Source: Gymnogyps californianus
Lineage: Eukaryota > Chordata > Aves > Accipitriformes > Cathartidae
Direction of reading: 5' to 3'
Length of the DNA: 64,000 nucleotides
Assembly (NCBI RefSeq): GCF_018139145.2
Contig: NC_059483.1
Coordinates: 5,209,001-5,273,000 of the forward strand
Part shown: in pieces, positions 34,728-44,330 of the stretch
Numbering within the stretch: position 1 is the first letter of the stretch
Layout of the letters: each line of letters begins with the position of its first letter
The notes under the pieces: model-generated
Databases searched by the model: none
What the model was told of the DNA's origin: nothing
Seen by the model: only the letters and a program-made list of their open reading frames with translations
Translations under genes and position numbers: made by a program

Positions 34728-37700
34728 CTGTTGTACACGTGAGTGCACTCATGTCACTTCACGCAGAGTTTTGCGGGCTCTTTCAGCGTGAAAGGGCAGC
34801 TGCAGCTCTTGCTGCGAAGAGTTCACAAACCAGCAAAGCTGCTACTAATTTCAGGCGGCGCGAAGCTGGGCCCACCCTTTATTTATTCCTCTAGGCTACG
34901 CTGGAGCCCAGGCAGCAGAGCACATCTCTAACCGCTTTCACGGGACCTGCCACAAAGGCCAGCTCAGGGAGAGGCACTGGCAAGGCAGCTGCAAGCATGC
35001 TCACTCTTTCCAAAATTTTCACCGCATCCTGTCAAATTAGCTTCCCCCCCCCCCCTCCCCAATTTCTTCTCTCACATGGGTGAAACCTTGACAGGAAGGT
35101 CCCCCACCCCTTCAAATTCAATGGCAAAACTTCCTGACTGTGATGGTGTCCTAATTTCAACTCCCTCCCCGCCCTGGTTTCATTAAACTCCCCAAAGTCA
35201 CTAACAAACCTTTCACACATTGCAACAGAGCCTTCAACTATTTGGATTTGGTTTACATCAGCACTTACGCTCAGACAGATATTGCACAAACGGAGAGTAA
35301 GAAAAAGTCTGGCTGGCTGAGAGTTTAGGATCTATTGGGGAGGAAAATTAGCACTGAGACCTCCATCCCCGCCGGCAGCGCTGAGGGCAGGTCCTGCAGA
35401 GCCTGGCTTCTGCAGCACCCTTCATCGTCCTGCCGGGAAGCACTTTGGTGATGCTCAGCCTAAACGTGTCCCTCCTTGCTTTCACACCATGGCTCCAAGC
35501 TATACCTCTGCCTGCGATTCTGCTGGCTCCTTGGCTCGGGTGCCCACGTTCTCCCCCTTTAGTCACACTGCAGCTTGGCTGAACATATTGCACGTTCATC
35601 CGCCTTCCTCCACACCCAGATGTCTTCTGCAGCTCTGCCGGAGCTCACTCCCCAGGGCAGCTCGGCCCCGCGGGCACCCAGAGCTGGTCCCTCTGCCCCG
35701 GGGCCACTGCAGCCCCATGGCACGCAGGGGACTGTCCCCTCTCCTCCCTCGCCCTCGGCACAGCACACTGGGGGACCTGCTGCGTAGTGTGAGTGTGCAA
35801 GGCCTAATGAGGGAGGAAAAGAAAAGGAAAAAGCCCAGTTGATTTACTCGACTATCAAGCTACTCAACGGTTTCCTTTCCATCACCCTCCTGCAAGCACT
35901 CGGTGACAGATGGGGACAGATTGAGTGGTTCGATGGAGTGAGGTAATATTCCACTAAATCATTCCTCTTTCTCTCACTGTCAGAAGGCACCCAGACTTCA
36001 GTCCTTCCTTCTGAATTTTCCTGTGTTTCCCTCTGTGGATTTTTTGTTAATGACAAAGCCATTTTAGCTCTATCTCTGCTAAAATTTCTGAGAGCAGCAA
36101 GCACTGGTATTTATAAGGTATGATAAAATGGGTGTTGTAAAACAGTTAGCAAAAGGAAGGAGTGAATCACCGCGAGACAGAGAAGGTTCTGGTGCTGTTT
36201 ACTGGTGTTTCTGATTTCTTTTTCTCCCTGTGTGCTCAGGCTGAGCCCCAGACCCCGGCGCAGGGACCCCGGCTGGGCAGGCAGCAGGCTCCCGGGCAGG
36301 TGTGCCGTGGGCAGGCGGGCAGGCTCACACTCCAAGTCTCACAGATGGAGGAGCCATTTTTTCCCTGGATGATTTGTTCCAATGGTTAATCATCCTCACA
36401 CAAATACAGGATTATTTTTTTTTTAATGACACACCAGTAAATAACATTCAGAAACTTTAGGATGGGGTTTCTCTTCACCGGGCCATCTCTTGATTTCTGC
36501 CTACTCTATTAGCGCTGTGATGACTGCCTAAAATTAACTGGGACTTCACAGCTTCCCTGTGCCCTTGCAAGACTAGCTTTGAACTTGAAAGCCTCCTACA
36601 CGAAGTGCTTTGCGCTATCAACCTGGTCATGGTAGAGGTGAAAAATGGCACTGAAGAAAGTGGCTTTCCGATAAATGCATCCACAGTACAACCATGCATG
36701 ACTCACAAGATCAAAGACAGAGTGCAAGTACTGAGGTCATTAAACATGAATAGAAATACAGAAATGCAACAGCTTGCATTAAAGGCTTAGCCTGACTTTA
36801 AAGTTAAGTGATGAAAGCTTATGTAGTCAGCGATTGTTCACCCATGATAATGTTCTGCTCTTGCCATCAGTAGTTCTGTGCTTTACAAAGGTGAGTAAGA
36901 ATAATTAATCATTTTTCAGATAAAGTACCAAGGTGTGGGGCAGTTAATGACTTGTACCAAGTGAAAGTAGGCTCAGAGATGCTCAGCATCATCAGCTCTA
37001 GGGAAAGTCAGAGCACCGCAGACATCAGGCCTGTTGGAAAATCAGCTCTTGGTCACCAGTTCTCCAACCGATGGATGAGTAAGGCTTTACCCCACACAAG
37101 GTCCTTCATGAATGACATGGCATCAGAGGTCACCAGCATAAAAGGAGGTTTGGGGTAAGACTTCCATTGGGACAGCCCCAGCCCAGCATGACTCTGCACC
37201 AGCTTTTAAGAGACCATCTTCACTGATGGTCTTTCTCTGATGGCTCCATTTCTTCGAGATGTTGTATACTTCATAATATTCTGAAGCTTAGGAACACCAT
37301 AGCATGGCAGATGCTTCCTGGTTCATATCACAATAGAGTTAACTGTAGCCTGTGCAGTGTTTGGAGCAACCATAAAGGAAGCTGTGCTAAAACTGAGGAT
37401 TTTAGGGGACCTCTATTAGAAAACAGCCCCCCTGCCATGTTTCTAATAATTTTTTGATTTGCAGCATAACTATCTAATAAGGTTTCTGGGGTATTGTGAT
37501 CCTGCACAGAATAATCTAATCTGCAGCCTAAGTTAATGAAGTGCCTTGAGATACTTAACATCGCATTCTGCCAATATGCGTCTGTTACTCTGCCCGGAGC
37601 CGCTTCTCTCGGGGTGGTTTGTTGGCAATTCTGAGCAAGTGCAGGTGCTACAAAGGAGCAAGGTGACTGTGCTTAACCGTGTGGGGCAAGTGCCAGAGGT

Positions 37701-40700
37701 CCAGCCAAACTCCATGTATCCTCTGCTGGGAAGGGAGGGAAAATGCCAGCTTTGCTCTCCTCTGAGCTCAGCACAACGTGTCCCCGGGCGGTCCCGCAGC
37801 ATATGGCAGAGCAGCCTTCTGGAGGTGTAGCTGTATCACATCCAGGTAGAGCCCCAGGAAAGAATTGTTGCTATCAGACTAAGCCAAATTCCTGCCCTTT
37901 TCCTCAAGGCTACTGGCTTCACACCATTCTGGGAGGCAGCTTTGTCTCCCCTGGTGCAGACCTGGTACTGGAAAAGCAAATGATGACAGCTTGTGGGCTA
38001 TGCAGCCCCCTCCTCATCCTCCGCCTCTAGCATGACCACTGAATGAGACCTTTACCCAACAAGATAATTTGGCTGGAGCCAAATATTTCAGCCCCTTTCC
38101 TAGCAAACTCTTTCCAAATCTAACAGCAGAGCTAGAAGCACCCCACAGTACTCCAAGCGTCGATTGTTTTAAATCAGAGATTGCCATAGCCACTACTTGT
38201 TGAGATTTCAGACCAGTGTCATTTTTTAAGCTGGCCTGACATTTAAGTTTATGCTAAAAACCTCCACTGACTTCAAGATTTGGACTGGGAACGTTTGCAA
38301 GGAATGTATTAAATACCTGGTGAGTAAGTGAAGATGCCAGCAGCAATCAAGATTTTTCCAGAGCAGCTCTCAGTGCAACTGCAATTCTTCACCACAGATA
38401 TGCAAAAGCAAGCACGCTGTGACCTCTGAGCCAGACTGCGGAGAATCTCTGGGGGAGATGATGTTGGTATTTCCTGTGATACTCAGCACTCGTGTTGCCC
38501 AGAATATGGAAAACTATCATATATCTGCCTGGAGGGGTATAGAGAAGACTCAATCCGTATTCTGGTCAAGCATGGGTAGATGGAAGAGCTGGGAGAGCCC
38601 CGCTGCCATGCAGCTCACCAAACCCTCCAAGTACTTTGCGTTTTTGTCAGTGGGGATGGGGAGAGGGGCTCAGACCATCTGAGTTTTCGCAAGTGAGCCC
38701 AGGACTTGCACAACAAGCTGCGATAGCTTCTCACGTGGACGTGGGAGATAATTATTAACACCCAGCTCTCCCTGAGTCTCAGCCATTAGCACTTCTAAGC
38801 GAGACCAGCAGCACTCTGGTTTTTTTTGATGGGCAGCTGGGGATATGGAGGCTTACAGCCATACCTCATAGGTCCCAACAGCATCGGCGATGGCTCCCTG
38901 TGCTCAGCCCATTCTCCCTAAGGTTATTTCTCTGATTTTGTTATCCAGAGCAGGTTTTCATCCTCTCTGACACCCGTTCTCTGATCTTGGTCAAAGCATT
39001 TAATCTCTGTGACCCACTTTCCCCATATGCAGACTAAAGGATGCTGTGAGAACATGTTAATGCTGTGCTTTGGAAATGCTATTTTTTTGGCAACCTTCTT
39101 ATCTTTTCTCAGATTTCAGCAGGAATATTTGTCCTCTGGTGCCTCTCCAGCCCCTTCTGGTTTTTCATACTTTCTTGGTGCACTCTCAGCCAGCAGGGCA
39201 GACTTGCAAAGTGGTGTTTGTTGGTGTGCCGGCACCTAGTACTGTTTCATTTTCTGCCATGTGTCTGTCCTTGATATTTAGTTTCACGTTTTCTGGAATG
39301 AAGCCCTATTGTACAACACCCATCTAAACCCTGAGTTAAAGCTACTGGAGTTCCTTCTCTTTTGTACTAGCGTGGCTAGGATCATAATCTGCCTGATACT
39401 ACAAGTACCTAAAATATAAAATTAACTTCAAACAGCGCTGATTCTGCCCTCAGAGTACGTCAGAAGTCCTGAGACAGCCCTGGAAGCTACATGCAAGCAA
39501 AAGGCAAGGTATACAGGTAATCGTTTTAAACTGTTTTGTATTCTTTTGCTGTAGCAAGGCCAGGTCTGGTTGCCACTGATGGATGATAGCAAAGCATCTG
39601 TTATCTTCAGTGGGTAAGAACCAGACTTGCCCACCTAGTGAGGGCATCGCTGAAATGGGGGATGCCTATGCACAGAGATTGGCATTCAAGACAGCAGTGC
39701 AGCTTGAGAAGCTAAGTCTAAATAAAAACCATCAGGTTACCCAGAGGTGATTTTTCATCCCCCGCATATATGATTGACTATACAACTTGTGCTTAATTTT
39801 TCTAGAAGTGAAAAATCTGGTCCTTGCAGCTTTTAAGGAGGTTTTAAAATAACTATTCTCCCATCTCTGTGGTTTAAATAGAATCATAACCATACTACTT
39901 ATAGCCTGGAAGAGAGCTGGGATGCCAAAATATCAGGCATTTTTAATAGAGTAAGAGAAAGAAAACATTGGCTTGGGTACCAGCAGGATTAGGAAAAAGA
40001 AGGCAAGATTTGAGTTAGAGATCACAGTTCTAGGCCCCTACATAGGAAGCTTCTTAAGTTTTATGGAAATATGATTCTGCAAAGTTGGAACCCTGCTGAA
40101 AAGACCTAACAGTAAAACAGGCACATAAGGAAGGTATACTTAGAACACAATTCCCAGCAACAACACCGATGCCTTGCCCCTTAGTCTTTGTAACACGACT
40201 CTACCCCATTACTCTCCAAGATTCGCTAAGCTATGATCTGATATTCCAGGATGAAAATATAATTTGCACGGATAACCAACTTCTATTCTGAAGTTCTTGA
40301 CAGCTTTCCTTCTGTACCCAGATGCATGTTCAAACAGCTCTGGAAGTGATCATTAATTCTCACTTTGTTTTTAAGATACCCCCTCCATGGTCATATTTCT
40401 TAGCCCAGCTCTGGCAGTATCAGTACAGCTCCTTCTTCCTCCTGCCTACCTTCTCTGCAGCTATACCGAAAGCTCAAATTGCAAACTTCTCCTTATGCAC
40501 TTCAAGAAATGTTGCCTCTCTGGTGTTCAAATCTGAGCTGGGGTGGAAAGCAAGACATAAAACCAAACCAGAGGCCCCACCTGATTTCATTCCTTGCCTA
40601 AATCTGAAGCTGCCACCTTAGCCCTCTTCTGATCTGTCACACACGTCTCTTCTGTGCTCACTTCACAGTCAGGACAACTATTTCTCAGTCGATGTCTAAC

Positions 40701-41408
40701 AACTTTGGACTACTCTGCAGAAATACTCTTAGCACAGACACAGATTTCTTCATGGAAATTGAGCTTATCTCTGTCATTTTGTGTGCGACTTGCTCCAGCA
40801 CTGCGACGATCAGTGTTTGTTAACGTTACACGATACACCAGAAAGCAAGCACGACAGGGACAGCTTCTTCTGAGATGGCTAAAAAGTTGTGTCAGGATCC
40901 TGCCATCAGGCTGCCGGTTACGCTACTTTCAGAGAAGTTTTTGTAGAACAATAAAGCAGGTTAAAATGCCATGCTTAATAAATGTGAATTACCCATTAAG
41001 AATACAGTTTACAAATGAGTACAGTATTAACCAAGGCACCATGTTAAAAAACTGCTTTGCCAACTAAAATTAGCGATCCACAATTACGCACTCTTTTCTA
41101 TCATTAACAGAGGAGCGATTAGCTAAAACAGAAATTTGGTTTTAGTAGACACAAAGAATTGTGCTATTTAAACCTGTTGCCCATCATGAACTTAAGTCTT
41201 CTTAAAAATAGCTTTAGTCACTTTTATTGGTATAAACACCTAAATTGAGATCTAACAGCAAATAAGGATTGTGCTTGTCCATAATAACCTCAGCTGTGAG
41301 ATCTACTCAGACACAAGACATACAACCTTCCACATACACAAGTTATTTGTCAGCAAAGCAGAATGCTGCCATTCTGAAACAATTACATACAGTAAAGGTT
41401 TTCAATAT
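34728..41408. other. Intergenic DNA between PROK2 and GPR27, right part
   Basis: No supported gene. A C run interrupted once by T occurs at about 35043-35060. An acceptor-like pyrimidine tract ends in CAG at 36239, followed by a short GC-rich open frame. Another good donor (ACAAAG followed by GTGAGT) lies at 36890. These do not combine into a recognisable protein. From about 38 to 41.4 kb the sequence is AT-rich and featureless by eye. Confidence 0.45.
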
Positions 41409-42265
41409 TTTATTAAAGAAAACAGTCAAAATGTACAAGTATTACCCAGGTTTGTAGATAACTTCCTATAAAGGCAGTAAAATATGAATTTCAATCTAGG
41501 TTTTAAAAACTGCTATAGTTGATTATTTTTAAAGTTGATATTTTAAAATCACGTTTCACAAATAGTTCTGAAATATTACCAAATGAATAGTGCAACAAGA
41601 AAATTGAAATTAGTTCTACACTGTGTGCATGTCAAGCAAAAGTTATAAGTAACTGCTTCAAATACTCAAACCATTTGAGAATGAATGAACTGAACAGCTC
41701 CCACCAAAAACTGACTTCTGACCACATTAGGAACGTCCTCTTCTTGTTCTTCACTTAAAATCAAATAATAATAAAACAACACCTCTTGAGGTCATCAAAA
41801 ATAACTTTAGTATAAAATTGTCTTGGCCCTTATCAAATATTACATGAGTAAAATTGTTAAGCCTTTATCAAAACAGACAGGAATAGGGAAACAACAAAAA
41901 AAAAAAGTGTCATGGCCTTAATCCGTATCTGTTGGAATCATGTCTAGAAACGTTAGAAGCAGCAAGACCAGAAACTCGGAGCCCTGTTTTGTTTTTAAAA
42001 ACCACACAATCACAAAGAAAAACAGCTTCTTACTGCCTAAGGTTTGGGGGTGTTGCTCAAGTACCTGTTCCCATAGACAGCAACCTTTTATGTTCTGAAG
42101 AGAGCATACGCAAAATATAGAAAAATAAATAAAATAGCTTCTTACAGCCTAAGGTTTGGGTGCTGGGTGGTGGTTTAGTATGTCCCCCACAGGTCACACT
42201 CTCTTGAGATCATATGCAGAAACATGGAAAATGATATCCATCTTTCTTTTTTACAAAAAACCCCC
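41409..42265 (-). other. GPR27: Probable GPR27 3' untranslated region
   Basis: Downstream of the GPR27 stop codon on the minus strand the first clear AATAAA lies at 41409-41414, giving a 3' UTR of about 850 nt. A second AATAAA follows at 41223-41228. The region is AT-rich and contains a 25-bp direct repeat. The exact cleavage site is not visible. Confidence 0.45.
42024..42160. repeat. 25-bp direct repeat, 112 bp apart, in GPR27 3' UTR
   Basis: AGCTTCTTACTGCCTAAGG followed by TTTGGG at 42024-42048 recurs at 42136-42160 with a single T-to-A change. The intervening 87 bp is not repeated. If it is transcribed in the GPR27 3' UTR, the two copies would provide duplicate sites for the same regulator. 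No function is known. Confidence 0.7.
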
Positions 42266-43408
42266 CTACATCCCAAAGCTCTTGAGATCGCAAAGGATGG
42301 TGCCCTGGGTGCTCTGGATGCTTTGGCAGCATGGGAAGTGGGCTCGGAGACAGACCCTGAGCTCCTTGTTGAAGATGAAGCAGAGGATGGGGTTGACCCC
42401 TGCCTGGGCAAACGTCATCCAGACGGAGGTGGTCAGGTAGACCTGGGGGATGGAGCTGGCCTTAATGAAGACCCGCAGGTAGCAGGCCACAATGTAGGGG
42501 GACCAGAGGAGTAGGAAGAGCAAGGTGATCATGTAGAACATCTTGCAGAGCCTTTTCTCCATCTTAAACTCCTCCAGCACCAGCAGCCTCTTGATCTGGC
42601 TGTGGGTGGCCTGCCTTATGCCCACGAGGGTGGGCGGCGTGGGCCCCCTGCCAAAGCCAGCCGTCCAGTTCGCAGCTGCTTGGCCAGTGGCTCCCGGCCC
42701 GTGGAAGGTCCAGTTCTGGCTGATGGCCGGTACCAGCTGGGCCGGCTTCATCTTGCGGTGGCCGTGGATGAAGAAGAGCAGCTTGATGTAGACCAGGTGG
42801 GTGGCGGCGATGACGGCCGCCAGCATGAGCATGAAGCCCAGCGTGTCGTTGGCCTTGACGTAGCGGTGCTCAAAGATGCACTGCTCCTCCTCCCGGATGA
42901 ACTTGTAGGTGCCCACGTCGAAGACGGGGGGGAAGGCCATGGCCATGGAGAGGGTCCACACCATGCACACCACAGCCAGGCAGGTCCAGCCCGTCATGCG
43001 CTTGGCGTAGAAGCGGTGGTGAGCGATGGCCATGTAGCGCGTGACCCCCACGCAGAAGAGCAGGAAGGCGGCGTGGAAGCAGAAGAGCACAGCCAGGAAG
43101 GCCAGCACCTTGCAGCTGAGGGGCCCGTGGGGCCAGGCAGCCCCGCTGCGCACCGACAGCATGACGAAGGGGAAGCAGGCCAGCGAGCGGAGCCCGTCGG
43201 CCAGGCAGAGGTCCAGCAGCAGGTAGTACGGGGCACGGTGCAGGTGCCGGTCCTTGAGGATGAGCCAAGCGAAGAGCACGTTGCCCGCCAGGCTCACGCA
43301 GAGGATCAAGCCCAGGGTGGCCAGCTTCAGCCCGGAGGCGCTCAGCAGGCCGCCGGCGCTGGGCAGGTGCGGGCTGCTGCTGCTCCCCAGCTCGCTGCTG
43401 TTCGCCAT
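42266..43408 (-). CDS. GPR27: GPR27 (SREB1), orphan class A G-protein-coupled receptor
   Basis: An intronless 380-residue receptor of the SREB family (GPR27, GPR85, GPR173), a brain-enriched orphan in the plasma membrane. Seven membrane segments lie at roughly 28-51, 60-84, 97-121, 142-163, 188-213, 290-311 and 322-347. Visible hallmarks are a sequon at N3, the TM2 aspartate D71, a disulfide pair C99-C177, TRY (123-125) in place of DRY, and NPILCF (339-344) in place of NPxxY. A long third loop contains NWTFHGPGATGQAAANW. A PCC motif (359-361) may be palmitoylated. The tail PCCQS...CDLKSFGM matches human GPR27 rather than GPR85 or GPR173, which end in CVI or CVM. The ATG at 43408 is followed by MANSS, as expected for the family, and has G at +4. 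Synteny with PROK2 and EIF4E3 agrees. Confidence 0.96.
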   Translation of the reverse strand: MANSSELGSSSSPHLPSAGGLLSASGLKLATLGLILCVSLAGNVLFAWLILKDRHLHRAPYYLLLDLCLADGLRSLACFPFVMLSVRSGAAWPHGPLSCKVLAFLAVLFCFHAAFLLFCVGVTRYMAIAHHRFYAKRMTGWTCLAVVCMVWTLSMAMAFPPVFDVGTYKFIREEEQCIFEHRYVKANDTLGFMLMLAAVIAATHLVYIKLLFFIHGHRKMKPAQLVPAISQNWTFHGPGATGQAAANWTAGFGRGPTPPTLVGIRQATHSQIKRLLVLEEFKMEKRLCKMFYMITLLFLLLWSPYIVACYLRVFIKASSIPQVYLTTSVWMTFAQAGVNPILCFIFNKELRVCLRAHFPCCQSIQSTQGTILCDLKSFGM

Positions 43409-43413
43409 CGGGT

Positions 43414-43446
43414 CCTTCCTCCTCCTCCTCCTCCTCCTCCTCTTCC
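43414..43446 (-). repeat. GGA trinucleotide repeat in GPR27 5' UTR
   Basis: The plus strand shows TCC repeated about ten times, so the GPR27 transcript carries GGA repeats ending a few bases before its start codon. GGA repeats readily fold into G-quadruplexes and could slow initiation; that is inference. Confidence 0.75.
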
Positions 43447-43532
43447 TCGGCGGCGCCGCGCAGGCAGGGCCGGGGTCTCAGCGCCGCGGCAGCCCGCCGG
43501 GGCCGAGGGCCGCGCCGCCCGGCGCCCCCATG

Positions 43533-43594
43533 CCCGCCGCCGCCGCCGCCGTCCTCCCCCCGCCGCCGCCGCCGCCGCCAACGCCGCCGCCGCC
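43533..43594 (-). repeat. GGC (CGG-type) trinucleotide repeats in the GPR27 leader
   Basis: Two short arrays of CCG/GCC units on the plus strand (about six units at 43533-43550 and seven or more from 43561) would read as GGC repeats in the GPR27 5' leader if transcription begins far enough upstream. Unit numbers are small and interrupted. Confidence 0.65.
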
Positions 43595-43729
43595 CCGGCG
43601 GCTCCGGCGACGCGGGGCGCTGCCGCCGCGCTCCCCGCGGGCCATGCGGCTCCCCGCCCCGCGGCCGCGCTAGGGCCGCGCCCGGCGCCGCCGCCGCCCC
43701 ATGGGGATGGGGGATGCGCTGGGGCCGGA

Positions 43730-43748
43730 GGGGGGGGGGGGGGGGGGG
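43730..43748. repeat. 19-base poly-G homopolymer
   Basis: An uninterrupted run of 19 G residues lies in the GPR27 CpG island. Such runs are often miscounted by sequencing, so the true length is uncertain. Confidence 0.8.
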
Positions 43749-44330
43749 CGAGGCGCGGAGCGGCGCGGAGCCACCCCCTTACCGCCGGCGAGCTGCTCCT
43801 CCGCGCCGGGCGAGGGGGCCGGCCGAGCCTGCGCACAGCGGCGGCGGCTCTGCCCAGCTCCAGCCGAGGACAATGGGGTAAATCCCCCTCCCTCCTTCTT
43901 CCCTTCTTTCCCTTCCCTCCTCCTCCTCCTCCTTCTTCCCTCCGCCCTGCCTCCGCCCCCCGCGCAGCCCGGCCCCTGCGGAGCGCGGGGCTGAGTCACG
44001 CGCGCAGCGGCGCGGAGCGGCGCGGAGGTCCCGCTGCCGCAGCGGGGCTGGGAGCGGAGCGGAGCCGCCCGCAGCCGGGGGCCCCGCCGGTCCCCGCCTT
44101 TCTCCCGCCGTCGCCGCGGGGCGGAGCGGAGGGTGGGTGGGTGGGGGGGATGTAGCGGCGGGGGTGGGTGCCGAGATGGGGCTCGGAGGCATCCGGGGTG
44201 AGCGCGGGCATCCCTGCGGCGCCGCTGCGGGGTGGGCTGGGCTGGGCTGGGGTGTCCGGCCACGGCTGCCCCCCCGCTGCGGTGTGGCCTCGGAGAGCCC
44301 CCGCGTCCCCTTCTGGAGGCGGAGGGGTGA

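Larger units (their letters stand above)
42300..44330 (-). promoter_or_regulatory. GPR27: CpG island covering GPR27 and its promoter
   Basis: Sequence from the GPR27 coding region to about 44.33 kb is extremely rich in C, G and CG dinucleotides, then drops sharply to ordinary composition. The GPR27 promoter must lie within 43.41-44.3 kb. It includes GC-box-like runs and TGAGTCAC, an AP-1-like site at 43992-43999. On the plus strand an ATG at 44176 is followed after 22 bases by a GGG-GTGAGC donor, which raises the possibility of a divergent transcript toward EIF4E3. Confidence 0.7.

Noticed and set aside
36860..36895. Possible 20-bp micro-exon (CCATCAG ... ACAAAG followed by GTGAGT)
   Set aside because: The acceptor pyrimidine tract is weak and there are no flanking exons. 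Too little evidence.
40322..41067. Two consecutive frames (99 and 137 codons) downstream of GPR27
   Set aside because: They are in different phases with a stop between, in AT-rich DNA on the strand opposite GPR27. No homology was recognised.
42602..44155. 517-codon frame on the plus strand opposite GPR27
   Set aside because: It is antisense to the GPR27 coding region and its CpG island. Very high GC removes stop codons, and the peptide is Ala/Arg/Gly/Pro-rich without any domain.
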